From: Crocinitomicaceae bacterium
GTDB taxonomy: Bacteria > Bacteroidota > Bacteroidia > Flavobacteriales_D > Crocinitomicaceae
Assembly (NCBI GenBank): GCA_022447585.1
Contig: JAKVAR010000009.1
Location: forward strand, 493,133-557,132
Length of the DNA stretch: 64,000 bases
Direction of reading: 5' to 3'
The position numbers and the translations under genes were made by a program. Below, piece by piece: positions 8,276-17,527 of this stretch (position 1 is the first letter of the stretch; every line of letters begins with the position of its first letter). The notes below the pieces were generated by a model. The model saw nothing but the letters and a program-made list of their open reading frames with translations, was not told the origin of the DNA and made no database searches.

Positions 8276-9214
8276 TTAAAAATTAAGGTAAGGGAATTCT
8301 TGCAGTATCTCTTCTTTACTTTGCTCCATTTTCAGCAGCATTTTTCTATTCGATTCGGAGTTTGGATATAAACTTTTATGAGCAAGCGAAGTTTTAATTT
8401 GCTTCACTCTTCTACTCAAATTCTTTGTTGAATCGTCGCAATAAGTTCTCTCAAATTGCTCCCAAACATAATCTACTGCCTGAGAAGAAGGATGAACCAT
8501 ATCTTCGTTATAGTAACGATAATCTCTTAATTCGTCAATTAATATTTCATAAGAAGGGAAGTAAGCTGTCCCGTCAAATTCAGTTAATTTATGCACTAAT
8601 TCAATTAATCTAGACTTACTTCTATTGTTTTCTATCAATCCATCTTTTTTATGACGAACAGGACTTACCGTAAAAACAATATTTATGTCATTATTTATAG
8701 CTTTAATCCTTTCAATTAACACAATCCATACGGCAAGCATTTCATCCATAGAATTCAATTGTTTGCGAAATGAGGATTGCTTCTCTTTATGACAGTTTCC
8801 AACTACGATATCTAATTCTAAATGCTTATAACTCCATGCTGTGCCGAAAGTAACAACCAAGAACTTAGCATCCTTAATTTGTTTTAAAGTCTCAGATCGC
8901 TTTTCATAAACCTTCTCCCTTAGTTCATTTTCAGAATAACCGTGAATTACTCCGGCACAATCCCAGGCGTGAAAGACATCATTTGATTTAATGACATTTA
9001 CTTCTTTTGTTCTTGACAAACTCGAATTTAAACTATTTGCAATTGACAAAGGGTGGAATAAAGTTCCGAATGGATTTGCAAAGTTTTGAAAACCATTTAA
9101 GCTTAATTTAAATGATATTTCATCTGAAAAACAACTTCCAATTAGTATGATTTTATCTTTGTGCTTCACTTTTACAGGACTCTCACCTATATGAAAAGGT
9201 AACTTAAAATCCAT
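8276..9214 (-). CDS. GSCFA family protein
   Basis: A 312-residue protein containing the family-defining motif 'LIGSCFSDEI' near residue 25 and the 'NPFGTLFHPLSIANSL' segment shortly after. GSCFA is a family of SGNH-hydrolase-like fold common in Bacteroidota; the conserved serine of the GSCF motif and late 'DMVHPS' (Asp/His pair, about residue 240) suggest an esterase or acyl-transferase type active site. The substrate is not known. Its ATG overlaps the recN stop by one base, so it is the last gene of the long leftward block that starts near 14.1 kb. Confidence 0.88.
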   Translation of the reverse strand: MDFKLPFHIGESPVKVKHKDKIILIGSCFSDEISFKLSLNGFQNFANPFGTLFHPLSIANSLNSSLSRTKEVNVIKSNDVFHAWDCAGVIHGYSENELREKVYEKRSETLKQIKDAKFLVVTFGTAWSYKHLELDIVVGNCHKEKQSSFRKQLNSMDEMLAVWIVLIERIKAINNDINIVFTVSPVRHKKDGLIENNRSKSRLIELVHKLTEFDGTAYFPSYEILIDELRDYRYYNEDMVHPSSQAVDYVWEQFERTYCDDSTKNLSRRVKQIKTSLAHKSLYPNSESNRKMLLKMEQSKEEILQEFPYLNF

Positions 9215-10863
9215 TACTGCATCAAAGCTTTAGCATTATCCAAAGCAGCCGCATTAATTTCATCACCGCTCATTAATCTTGCAGTTTCTTCAACTCTTTC
9301 TTGATCTGACAAATCAGAAACAAATGTTTTTGTCTTATCCCCTTCAATTTTTTTAAGCACTTTTAAATGTTGTCCACCTTTAGCAGCGACTTGAGGTAAG
9401 TGTGTAATAGCAATGACTTGCATTTCTTGCCCCATCTTTTTCAAAGTAGTTCCCATTTTTTGAGCAACATCCCCAGAAACACCAGTGTCTATTTCATCAA
9501 ACAACATAGTACGTAGCTTTACCTTAGCAGACATTAAGCTCTGCAAAGCCAACATGACTCTTGATAGTTCACCTCCGCTAGCTGCTTGATGAACAGGGAC
9601 CGGCTCAATTCCTAAATTTGGACTAAATAAAATTGTCAGGTTTGAAGTTCCGAAGTCATTAAATTCTCTAACGGCTTCCAAGTCAAAATTCAAAGTTGTA
9701 TTCTCTAGTTTCAATTCGCTTAACTCATCTTTAAGACTTTTCTCAATTTTTGGTATCGCTTTTAAACGCTTGTTATGAAGCTTTTCCCCTAGCCTATATA
9801 AAGTTGATTTTTTATCTTCAAGATCAATCCTTAACACTTCAATATCACTTTCTAACTTATCATATTGGAAAGAAGACTCAGTCAACTCATCATATAATTT
9901 AATTAGGTCCTCTTGTGCTGAAACATTATGTTTTTGAAGAATTCTATTGTACGCGTCAAGCATTGAAGTTAATTCATCAATTTTATCTGGGTTAACCTCC
10001 ATTTTTTCCAGATTATCCTCTGCTTCTGATGCAATATCTATTGACTCTATTAATAAAGCATTTATCCTTTCATGAATACCTATAAGAGAAGGGTCTAATT
10101 CTGCCTTTTTTGAAATATTACTTTTAAGCACGTTCAGCTTATCAGTTATTCCATCGTCATTATAAAAAGCATCTATCACCAAACCAAAACCGATTCTTAT
10201 ATCATCTGCATTCTCAACTTGATTCAGTTCATTTTGAATAAATTCATAATTACAAGATTGTAAGTTTAACTCCTCTAGTTCGTTCAATTGAAAGGCATTA
10301 TAGTCGGCCTTTGAAACTGCCTCAGAAAGCAAAGATTTCATTTTCTCCAATTGTTTCTTTGCACTCAAGTATTCCTTAAGTTGAGCGTTGAACTTAGTTC
10401 TTAAATCAAAAGTATCCGCCAATATATCTAAAACCTTTAGTTGAAAATCGACATCTTTCAATTCAAGCGTATTATATTGTGAATGGATATGAATTAATTG
10501 ACTTGTAAATGCTTTCAAAACATTTAATTGAACCGGAGTATCATTGATGAATGCTCGTGACCTTCCTTGTTTATGAATTTCTCTGCGCACAATTGTATCA
10601 TCAAAATAATCTAATTCATTTTCTTCAAAAAACGACTCTAAGCCAAAGCCTTTGATTACGAGTTCTGCTTCAACTATTGATTTATCACTCAAATTACCAA
10701 TAACTGAAAAATTAGCCCGTTCACCTAAAATTAGGTTCAAAGCATTCAGAAGAATTGATTTTCCCGAACCAGTTTCACCAGTAATAACAGTAAAACCGCT
10801 ATTAAAATTAATTAATGCGGTTTCAATTAGTGCAAAATTTTCTATTCTTAATGAGCTTACCAT
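9214..10863 (-). CDS. recN: DNA repair protein RecN
   Basis: A 549-residue SMC-like ATPase that acts in recombinational repair of double-strand breaks. Walker A 'GETGSGKS' is at residues 29-36; a long coiled-coil middle (about 150-370) separates it from the signature 'ASGGELSRVMLAL' and Walker B 'MLFDEIDTGVSGD'. Length matches the family. I choose the ATG at 10863, which overlaps the porD stop by one base, over the TTG one codon earlier. The gene order coaBC-porD-recN is widespread in Flavobacteriia. Confidence 0.96.
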   Translation of the reverse strand: MVSSLRIENFALIETALINFNSGFTVITGETGSGKSILLNALNLILGERANFSVIGNLSDKSIVEAELVIKGFGLESFFEENELDYFDDTIVRREIHKQGRSRAFINDTPVQLNVLKAFTSQLIHIHSQYNTLELKDVDFQLKVLDILADTFDLRTKFNAQLKEYLSAKKQLEKMKSLLSEAVSKADYNAFQLNELEELNLQSCNYEFIQNELNQVENADDIRIGFGLVIDAFYNDDGITDKLNVLKSNISKKAELDPSLIGIHERINALLIESIDIASEAEDNLEKMEVNPDKIDELTSMLDAYNRILQKHNVSAQEDLIKLYDELTESSFQYDKLESDIEVLRIDLEDKKSTLYRLGEKLHNKRLKAIPKIEKSLKDELSELKLENTTLNFDLEAVREFNDFGTSNLTILFSPNLGIEPVPVHQAASGGELSRVMLALQSLMSAKVKLRTMLFDEIDTGVSGDVAQKMGTTLKKMGQEMQVIAITHLPQVAAKGGQHLKVLKKIEGDKTKTFVSDLSDQERVEETARLMSGDEINAAALDNAKALMQ

Positions 10864-11768
10864 CAATTCAATATCTCTTGGTATCGGGAAGAATTAGCAG
10901 GATCTATACGCTTTAACAGATTTACAATCTCATTTTTCTCTTTGACTTCAGCGTCGGAATACAAACTCTTAAGCTCATTCGTTTTCGCCTGCATGAAATT
11001 TAAAACATTCAGTGAATTCGGTCTAGTTGAAGTAACTTTTACCAGCTTACTCAAAGCAGCTTTGATATTGGCTCTAGCCAAATTCTTATCATCATAAAGG
11101 TTATCCACTCCTTTCCTGTGATATTCATACATACAATCTCTTAGAGGTGAGAACAATTCATGTAAAGCGTTATCTACTAGCCAATATCTATTTCTTTTAC
11201 CTCTTTCATTACTCTTCCATCCTTTTGTCCCAGAATTTGTTGCATTAGAAACAATTTCTTGAGAGATATTAAAGTAATCCGAACCACCACGTCTACTAAA
11301 CGAGTCATAATCCATCCCAATAATGTAGTATGCATAAAAAGCTAATACAGATGATAACTCATCTCTGTATTGATTTGGCGCATATTGCAAGGCCGCTCCA
11401 CGATTATATGTAAATGCAATATCATCATCCTGAAAGTTAAACAAGGTAGTATTGTAGCTTGCATTAAAAGCTGGTCTTGAACTTTGAATTTGTAAAGAAC
11501 CTGAGAAAGTACCCGTTACAGGAACTTCGTTGATTTGGAGCTGTAAATTACAATTAATTCTTTCTTCAACGGTGAATTTATCTTTTGTCCACTGTGTATT
11601 ATTCATGAATTCATAAATAACATTCTCTAATTCTGAAATCATTTCTTGATCTACAGTTGTTAGTTCCAAACGGGCATCAGAAATAATGCTCACTTGACAA
11701 TTCAACTCTTGCGCTTTAAGTCCTAAAATAGAACCCAAAAACAACCCTATCAATAAAATAATCTTCAT
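10863..11768 (-). CDS. porD: DUF4835 protein, PorD-like component of type IX secretion
   Basis: A 301-residue exported protein with an N-terminal signal ('MKIILLIGLFLGSILGLKAQ'). It matches the DUF4835/PorD family: 'ELNCQVSIISDARLE' at the mature N-terminus, 'NCNLQLQINEVP' and 'YYIIGMDYDSFSRRGGSDYF' in the middle. PorD was identified genetically in Porphyromonas gingivalis as needed for T9SS function; its precise role is unresolved. It overlaps coaBC by four bases (ATGA) and recN by one, showing tight co-transcription with housekeeping genes. The gene symbol follows the family name, not a test in this organism. Confidence 0.88.
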   Translation of the reverse strand: MKIILLIGLFLGSILGLKAQELNCQVSIISDARLELTTVDQEMISELENVIYEFMNNTQWTKDKFTVEERINCNLQLQINEVPVTGTFSGSLQIQSSRPAFNASYNTTLFNFQDDDIAFTYNRGAALQYAPNQYRDELSSVLAFYAYYIIGMDYDSFSRRGGSDYFNISQEIVSNATNSGTKGWKSNERGKRNRYWLVDNALHELFSPLRDCMYEYHRKGVDNLYDDKNLARANIKAALSKLVKVTSTRPNSLNVLNFMQAKTNELKSLYSDAEVKEKNEIVNLLKRIDPANSSRYQEILN

Positions 11769-12967
11769 GAAATATAATTTTTCAAAAATAACAATATATC
11801 TTTCGCAACCTCTGCCTTAGACTTTAACTCAAAAGTTTCAAAATTATTGCGGTTATCTAAAATACTAATTTTGTTTGTGTCAACACCAAAACCTGCGCCA
11901 GAATCTGCCAATGAGTTCATTACAATCATATTCAGGTTCTTTTTTTCAAGTTTTTTTGTGGCGTTATTCTTCAGGTCATTCGTCTCCAAAGCAAATCCTA
12001 CCAAGCATTGATTTTCTTTCTTATTTTGTCCTGCCCATTTGAGAATATCCGGATTTTTCGTTAGCGTAATTGTCAATTCTTCGTCAGACTTTTTAATCTT
12101 TTGATTTACTTGAACTTTTGGTCGGTAATCCGCTACAGCAGCAGCAAACACTCCAAATTGACATTCACACCAAACACCTTGGACTACTTCAAGCATTTGA
12201 TCTGCAGATTTAACTCGAATAAGTTTTAAATTAGGATGTTCCAATGACAAATTTGAAGGACCTGAAACTAATGTAACATTTGCTCCTTGCTTCAAGAATT
12301 CATGTGCTATTCCATACCCCATTTTACCGCTGGAGTGATTTCCAATGAATCTCACTGGATCAATTGATTCATAAGTTGGTCCTGCAGTAATTAGAACATT
12401 CTTTCCTTTATATACCGGATCAAACTTAGATTGAAAATAAGAATTGATTGCATCAAAAATTGTTTCTGGCTCTGCCATTCGCCCCTCACCAGATAAACCG
12501 CTTGCCAACTCACCAGATTCAACAGGAATAATACCTACTCCATCTTTTAGTAATTGATCTAGGTTCCTTTGTGTAGAAGCATGCGTGTACATATCTAGAT
12601 CCATTGCAGGCGCTACCAATGTATTCGTCTTCATTGAAAGATAAGTGGCTAACAGAAGATTGTCGCAACTCCCAACAGCCATTTTACTTAATGTATTGGT
12701 TGTTAAAGGAGCCACCACGAAAAGGTCTGCCCATAATCCATATTCAACATGATTATTCCAGGAACCATCTTTTTTGTTCCAAAACTCTATACCAACAGGA
12801 TTTCCAGAAAGAGTTGATACAACCAGGGGGCTTATAAAATCACAAGAGGCAGGGGTCATTATACATTTGACCTCTGCCTCAGCTTTTTTCAATAACCTTA
12901 TCAGGAAAGCAATTTTGTAAGCCGCAATACCCCCGGTAATCCCAAGAAGGATGCGTTTACCTTGCAT
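11765..12967 (-). CDS. coaBC: Bifunctional phosphopantothenoylcysteine decarboxylase/synthetase
   Basis: A 400-residue fusion enzyme for two steps of coenzyme A synthesis. The N-terminal flavoprotein half (CoaC, residues 1-180) begins 'ILLGITGGIAAYKIAFLIR' and contains the 'APAMDLDMY' active-site loop; the C-terminal half (CoaB, about 190-400) begins 'VLITAGPTYESIDPVRFI' with 'NHSSGKMGYGIA'. CoaB couples CTP-activated 4'-phosphopantothenate to cysteine and CoaC decarboxylates the product. It lies between the omega-like gene and porD with a five-base gap and a four-base overlap. Confidence 0.96.
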   Translation of the reverse strand: MQGKRILLGITGGIAAYKIAFLIRLLKKAEAEVKCIMTPASCDFISPLVVSTLSGNPVGIEFWNKKDGSWNNHVEYGLWADLFVVAPLTTNTLSKMAVGSCDNLLLATYLSMKTNTLVAPAMDLDMYTHASTQRNLDQLLKDGVGIIPVESGELASGLSGEGRMAEPETIFDAINSYFQSKFDPVYKGKNVLITAGPTYESIDPVRFIGNHSSGKMGYGIAHEFLKQGANVTLVSGPSNLSLEHPNLKLIRVKSADQMLEVVQGVWCECQFGVFAAAVADYRPKVQVNQKIKKSDEELTITLTKNPDILKWAGQNKKENQCLVGFALETNDLKNNATKKLEKKNLNMIVMNSLADSGAGFGVDTNKISILDNRNNFETFELKSKAEVAKDILLFLKNYIS

Positions 12968-12972
12968 TTGAT

Positions 12973-13302
12973 TTATTTTTCTTCTTTAGTTTCAGGAGTT
13001 CTAGCATAGATCTTATCAGCTAACAACTCTTGCATTGCCATAGCAACTGGCTTTGGTAATCTTTCGTAAAAACGAGAAATTTCAATTTGCTCTCTATTTT
13101 CAAAAATCTCTTCTAAGTTATCTGTTGTAGAAGCAAACTCTTGCAATTTTTGCGTAAGCTCTTCCTTCAACTCAACACTTAATTGATTTGATCTTTTCGA
13201 CATCATTACGATAGACTCATAAATGTTACCAGTATTTACTTCCATATCGGCAGTATCACGTGTAATAGTCGTTTTTTCAGCAGTGCTATTTTTAAAACTC
13301 AT
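12973..13302 (-). CDS. rpoZ: RNA polymerase omega subunit (Bacteroidota type)
   Basis: A 109-residue protein in the position normally taken by the RpoZ/Rpb6-like omega subunit in Bacteroidota, between bamD and coaBC. The segment 'TGNIYESIVMMSKRSNQLS' is the conserved core helix that in omega wraps the beta-prime C-terminus. The rest ('FYERLPKPVAMAMQELL') is the lineage-specific C-terminal part. Omega aids assembly of RNA polymerase. Assignment rests on this core motif and on gene order. Confidence 0.82.
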   Translation of the reverse strand: MSFKNSTAEKTTITRDTADMEVNTGNIYESIVMMSKRSNQLSVELKEELTQKLQEFASTTDNLEEIFENREQIEISRFYERLPKPVAMAMQELLADKIYARTPETKEEK

Positions 13303-13308
13303 AGTTGT

Positions 13309-14109
13309 TTATTTCTGATATTTTATTTTATCCAATTCGATATCCTCATAATATGAAGTTAATGAACTTACATACTTAGATTCAGGGTAGCTGGCTACAA
13401 AAGTACGATATCTTTCAATAGTTTGATCAATTCGTTCCTTTTTTTTGCTTTCAATACTATTTTTAGAAAGCAAGTATGAGTTCTTTACTAAAAGATACGA
13501 AACTTCCTCGTTGAATTCGGACATTGGAAAGTCAGATAAAAAAGTAAGTGAAGCACTTGTGGCTGCTCTATAATTCATTGTTTTCGAATACAATTTAACG
13601 CTATTGAACTCCTTCTTTTCCAGCTTAAAACGAAGCCCATCAATAATACCGTTACATGAATCAACTAAAGTTGAAGTCGGAAATCTATCTATAAACTGCT
13701 GTAAATCATTGATAGCAAGGTCTGTTTCATTTTGATCCAAAGAAAATTCCGGAGAATTCTGAACTGAACACATAGCACTTAAAAACAAAGCCTCTTCTGC
13801 TTTTGGACTAGCCGCAAATCTTTGCGAAAATTGACCTAAATAATATCCAGCCATGTAATAATCTTTACCTAAGTAGTATGCCTTTCCAATTCTAAAATAA
13901 GACAACTCTCCTTCTCCGGTTTTAGGCATTCTTTGATATACTTGCTCGTATAATCCAATTGACCTTACCTCCTCTCCTTTATCATATAGATCATTAGCCA
14001 TGTTAAACTTAGCAGCATAATCGTCTGATTTGAGCACTTTATTGAATCCAGAACAACTAGTAAACGTTGCCACTATGAGCATAAGGGTAAAAAAAATGAT
14101 ATTCTTCAT
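13309..14109 (-). CDS. bamD: Outer membrane protein assembly lipoprotein BamD
   Basis: About 266 residues from the ATG at 14109, which directly opens a lipoprotein signal with lipobox 'ATFTSC'. An in-frame TTG three codons upstream is rejected. The mature protein is built of TPR helices ('YFRIGKAYYLGKDYYMAGYY', 'RFAASPKAEEALFLSAMC') as in BamD, which works with BamA to insert outer-membrane barrels. It begins the rpoZ-coaBC-porD-recN-GSCFA run. A TACATTTG -7-like box (14116-14123) sits only six bases before the ATG. Confidence 0.9.
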   Translation of the reverse strand: MKNIIFFTLMLIVATFTSCSGFNKVLKSDDYAAKFNMANDLYDKGEEVRSIGLYEQVYQRMPKTGEGELSYFRIGKAYYLGKDYYMAGYYLGQFSQRFAASPKAEEALFLSAMCSVQNSPEFSLDQNETDLAINDLQQFIDRFPTSTLVDSCNGIIDGLRFKLEKKEFNSVKLYSKTMNYRAATSASLTFLSDFPMSEFNEEVSYLLVKNSYLLSKNSIESKKKERIDQTIERYRTFVASYPESKYVSSLTSYYEDIELDKIKYQK

Positions 14110-14115
14110 TGTAAA

Positions 14116-14123
14116 CAAATGTA
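14116..14123 (-). promoter_or_regulatory. Possible -7 promoter element of bamD
   Basis: TACATTTG on the minus strand matches the Bacteroidota TAnnTTTG element and ends six bases before the bamD ATG. No good -33 TTG is present at the usual distance. If used, the message would start at or next to the ATG. Confidence 0.4.
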
Positions 14124-14170
14124 AAGCAAATAAGTGTGAATGACTGTTAAACCTCTATTTTTTATATCAA

Positions 14171-15094
14171 CTAGCGAACTCTTAGGTTTCTTCCAATTTG
14201 TAAAACCGTTGTCGGACGGATACCATTCAATTGACACAACCTTGAAACTGAAGTTCTATTCCTTCTTGCTATAGCACCCAGGGTATCTCCTGATCGAACT
14301 CTATGATACCTTCTATCACCACTGGCTACATTAGAACCAGACGAGCGGACTGAAGAGCCTGGTCTAAAAATTCCCCTATGGACTAACAAGTTTTCATCTC
14401 TAATTTTTCCAGCTTTAAAGTCGATAATTTTCTCAGGATTCATTGGAATATCATAAAATCTTACTTCAAAGTGAAGATGGGAACCATATGAATGTCCCGT
14501 ATTACCTCCTAATCCAATTGGATCTCCCGCCTGAACAATTTGATCTGGCACTACTATAAGTTTTGATAAGTGGGCATAAAACGTTTCTAAACCATTATGG
14601 TGACGAATAATGACTAGGTTTCCAAAGCCGCTAGAATTATACTTTGAATATCTAATCTTACCTGACCATGCCGCTCGCACAGTATCGCCTGTATTTAAAT
14701 CAATATCAGTACCATTATGGTTTCTACCTTTTCTCCAACCAAAACGTGAAGTAACTCGACCATCGAAAGGCATCACAAAACCATCGCCAAGACTATCTGA
14801 ATCTTGCACACATAACCAAATTGTATCCTTAATCTTGTTCACGTCATTCTTTAACTCAGAAGTATAGCAAACATCATGATTCCAGCCTTGAATGTAATTC
14901 ATATTTGTGTCATTCTCCATTAGAAAATGAAGATGATCATTCATAACTCCATCAAAATCTCGATCTTCTAAATATTCCCATGTTCTATTTCCATAAATCA
15001 ACATTGTTCCTTCATTTGTATGAAGTGTATCGATAATTTGAGAGAAAGACAAGTTAGCTATAAATACAAATGTAAAAATGGAGAGTAAACGCAT
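14171..15094 (-). CDS. M23 family metallopeptidase with C-terminal LysM
   Basis: About 307 residues from the ATG at 15094, which begins a signal peptide ('MRLLSIFTFVFIANLSFSQ'); a longer reading from 15154 would put 20 odd residues before it. The middle holds a peptidase M23 (LytM) domain with the zinc-binding 'HNGTDIDLNTGD' and 'HLHFEVRF' motifs. The C-terminal 45 residues form a LysM peptidoglycan-binding repeat ('VRSGDTLGAIARRNRTSVS'). Role: cleavage of peptide cross-links in the cell wall, or activation of such enzymes. It is probably transcribed from its own promoter at the end of the upstream FKBP gene. Confidence 0.92.
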   Translation of the reverse strand: MRLLSIFTFVFIANLSFSQIIDTLHTNEGTMLIYGNRTWEYLEDRDFDGVMNDHLHFLMENDTNMNYIQGWNHDVCYTSELKNDVNKIKDTIWLCVQDSDSLGDGFVMPFDGRVTSRFGWRKGRNHNGTDIDLNTGDTVRAAWSGKIRYSKYNSSGFGNLVIIRHHNGLETFYAHLSKLIVVPDQIVQAGDPIGLGGNTGHSYGSHLHFEVRFYDIPMNPEKIIDFKAGKIRDENLLVHRGIFRPGSSVRSSGSNVASGDRRYHRVRSGDTLGAIARRNRTSVSRLCQLNGIRPTTVLQIGRNLRVR

Positions 15095-15133
15095 AAATAT
15101 AATTATCGGAATTTCCGTCGGTTTAATGAAAGA

Positions 15134-15141
15134 CAAAGTTA
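15134..15141 (-). promoter_or_regulatory. Probable -7 promoter element of the M23 peptidase gene
   Basis: TAACTTTG on the minus strand (TAnnTTTG) lies 39 bases before the M23 ATG. A TTG is present 22 bases further upstream (15164-15166), slightly longer than the best spacing and inside the end of the FKBP gene. Confidence 0.45.
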
Positions 15142-15153
15142 AGCATTTTGACA

Positions 15154-16005
15154 TTACTTCTTAACAACATCCATTACCAATATATTGTAAAAAAGATCTT
15201 CATTTGCCATCACTACATCTTGGTATCCCTTTTTACCGTAGGCTTCTGAAGACGGCACATAGACAAACATTCGGTCTGATTTTTTAGCATTAATTAACGC
15301 TTTTTTAAGTCCTGGAACGAGTCCTCCATCTCCTAAACTCATCTTTATCGGTTTATTCGCTCGGTATGTATTTACGTATAACGGATTAGAAGGCGTAGAA
15401 ACCATGCAGTGAAAATTAATTTCATATCCTTCTTTGAAATGAACTGTATTACTTTCATTTTCCTCAAAAACCCAAACTTTATTCCCATCCACTTCACGCG
15501 AAGGTTTAATTTTTTCTAAAATTCGTATTCTCAAGATATTGTCTGCATTCGGAGGAATTAATCCATCAATCCCTTTTTCACCTCTGGCCAATTTACTTGG
15601 AATAAACACCTCTGCAAAATCTCCGACCCTCAATTCCTTTAAAGCGATCTCCCATCCAGTTGTCTGCATATTAAAACCTAACAAAAATGGAAGGCTCTCC
15701 TTTTTTAACAAATGATTACCGTCAACAATTACATTATCCTCAAGTGCAACCTTATAATCGATAGAGACGCAATCACCTTGCATCAATTTGTCACCTTCAC
15801 CATGTTCAAACCATTTTATTCTAATTCCATTTTCAAGTTTAATCTCATTGATAACTTCTTTAGGAGAGTCAATGACACTATTACTGGTATAGCTGCTAAC
15901 TTCAATACGATCTATCCCTTCATTTTTAGTATCTTCTACAACAGTTGTATCGCATGAAACAGCCATTAATCCCACTAAAGTTAGAGTTAACATAGAATTT
16001 CTCAT
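15154..16005 (-). CDS. Lipoprotein with two FKBP-type PPIase domains
   Basis: A 283-residue lipoprotein (lipobox 'LMAVSC' at about residues 13-18). It contains two tandem FKBP-like domains: the first around 'GDCVSIDYKVALEDNVIVD' to 'PPNADNILRIRILE', the second from about residue 185 to the end with 'KMSLGDGGLVPGLKKALI' and 'VPSSEAYGKKGY'. FKBP domains catalyse cis-trans isomerisation of proline bonds; on a lipoprotein this points to folding of exported proteins. It overlaps the preceding GldI-like gene by four bases and belongs to the nrnA-FKBP-FKBP group. Confidence 0.87.
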   Translation of the reverse strand: MRNSMLTLTLVGLMAVSCDTTVVEDTKNEGIDRIEVSSYTSNSVIDSPKEVINEIKLENGIRIKWFEHGEGDKLMQGDCVSIDYKVALEDNVIVDGNHLLKKESLPFLLGFNMQTTGWEIALKELRVGDFAEVFIPSKLARGEKGIDGLIPPNADNILRIRILEKIKPSREVDGNKVWVFEENESNTVHFKEGYEINFHCMVSTPSNPLYVNTYRANKPIKMSLGDGGLVPGLKKALINAKKSDRMFVYVPSSEAYGKKGYQDVVMANEDLFYNILVMDVVKK

Positions 16006-16529
16006 ATCTGTATTCCAATTAAATAAACATCAATAATTAAGGTGTTCAATGGTGGGATTTTATTCATGTCCCCCACTAAACCATGTCCAATATGACTCGG
16101 AACAATCAATTTTGCTCTGTCTCCAATAGTCATTTTTTTGATTGCCTCTTGAACCCCTGTTTCAATTTGTGCATTATCCACGACAAACTCTTCATATTCA
16201 TCATCTTCAGTTCTATAGCACTCAGTTCCATCTAACAGACTAACAACGTATTCAATTTCTGCAATATCTCCTGGTAAAGGCGAATACATCGTATCCACTT
16301 TCCCATGTTCATAGATGTAATACTGAAGACCACTTCCGGTTTTAATGACATTCCAATCCTTGTGTCCTTCTAAGAATATTTTGATATCTATTTCTTCTTC
16401 AATGGCCAACTCTTTATTGAAATCAGTTGAATTCTCCTTAGACCAATTAATTTCAGGTACAACCTCAACTGGATCTTCTCCACATGAAGTAACTAGAAAA
16501 GTTAATAAGACAATCAAATACAGTTTCAT
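16002..16529 (-). CDS. gldI: FKBP-type lipoprotein, GldI-like
   Basis: A 175-residue lipoprotein (lipobox 'FLVTSC') with one FKBP-like domain: 'GDIAEIEYVVSLLDGTECY' begins it, 'AIKKMTIGDRAKLIVPSHIG' carries the core and 'IPPLNTLIIDVYLI' ends it. Location just after an NrnA-type DHH phosphoesterase and before a second FKBP lipoprotein resembles the neighbourhood of gldI in Flavobacteriia. GldI of Flavobacterium johnsoniae is an FKBP-like lipoprotein required for gliding. The symbol is an inference from context and family; a generic periplasmic foldase is the alternative. Confidence 0.7.
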   Translation of the reverse strand: MKLYLIVLLTFLVTSCGEDPVEVVPEINWSKENSTDFNKELAIEEEIDIKIFLEGHKDWNVIKTGSGLQYYIYEHGKVDTMYSPLPGDIAEIEYVVSLLDGTECYRTEDDEYEEFVVDNAQIETGVQEAIKKMTIGDRAKLIVPSHIGHGLVGDMNKIPPLNTLIIDVYLIGIQI

Positions 16530-16531
16530 CC

Positions 16532-17527
16532 TTAGAAATATTTAGGCAGTAGCGATTTAAATTTATCAATCGTATTCTTCAATGTATCATGATTAATTCC
16601 TCCAGCCGCGTATTTATGTCCTCCACCATCAAAGTTTTCACTTGCAATGCTATTTACAGCCAATTCTCCTTTAGAGCGAAATGAAATTTTCACATCCTCT
16701 CCCTTTTCAGTAAAAAATGCTGCCATTTCAACCCCCTCAATAGACAACGCTAGATTCACCAAACCTTCCGTATCGCCCTTTATATAATTGAACGACTCTA
16801 ATATACTCTCTGTTACAGAAATAATTGCAACCTTATATTCTGATATAATTTCCAGTCTTTCGGCAATAATATGTCCACGAAGCTTCAATTTATCAACGCG
16901 ATTATTATCATAAGTCTCTTGGTGAACATCAGTATGATTGACTCCTGCTTTAATCAAAGAAGCGATTATCTCATGCGTTCTAGGCGTAACAGATGAGAAT
17001 CTGAAAGATCCAGTATCAGTCATAATGCCTAAATAGATTGGCATTCCAATTGTTGCATTTAACAAATCAATTTTACCTGACGAATCAATTAACTCATAAA
17101 TTAATTGCGCTGTAGAACAAACATCAGGTTGAGAAACTGCAACATCAACAAAGTCCTCTGGATTCAAATGATGATCAATCATTACTTTCGTTGCACTGCA
17201 AGAATCAAGTAATTCACCCATTTCTTTCCCTAAACGATTTGAACCATTGTAATCAAGACAAAAAATTAAGTCCGAAGTTTTCATTATATCTATAACTTCA
17301 CTTTCATTTTCTTCGAAGTCAAGAATAACAGCATCACCTTTAGCCCAATCAACAAATTTCGGACACGGATCAGGGTGACAAATTTCTGCAGTTTTACCCA
17401 ACGCCTGAATAAATCGATAAAGCCCTAAAGAACTTCCAATGGAATCTCCATCTGGCGACCTGTGACTAGTAATAACAATACGCTCGGCCTTTTCTATTAG
17501 CTTAACAATTTTATTTGCTTCTTGCAT
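16532..17527 (-). CDS. nrnA: DHH/DHHA1 phosphoesterase, NrnA type
   Basis: A 331-residue protein with the DHH metal-binding motifs 'ITSHRSPDGDSIGSSLGLY' near residue 20, 'CLDYNGSNRLG' and 'VMIDHHLNPEDF' near residue 120, and the DHHA1 substrate motif 'GGGHKYAAGG' near the C-terminus. NrnA proteins degrade very short RNAs (nanoRNA) and dephosphorylate 3'-phosphoadenosine 5'-phosphate. It sits two bases before the GldI-like gene and directly after dapA on the same strand. Confidence 0.93.
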   Translation of the reverse strand: MQEANKIVKLIEKAERIVITSHRSPDGDSIGSSLGLYRFIQALGKTAEICHPDPCPKFVDWAKGDAVILDFEENESEVIDIMKTSDLIFCLDYNGSNRLGKEMGELLDSCSATKVMIDHHLNPEDFVDVAVSQPDVCSTAQLIYELIDSSGKIDLLNATIGMPIYLGIMTDTGSFRFSSVTPRTHEIIASLIKAGVNHTDVHQETYDNNRVDKLKLRGHIIAERLEIISEYKVAIISVTESILESFNYIKGDTEGLVNLALSIEGVEMAAFFTEKGEDVKISFRSKGELAVNSIASENFDGGGHKYAAGGINHDTLKNTIDKFKSLLPKYF

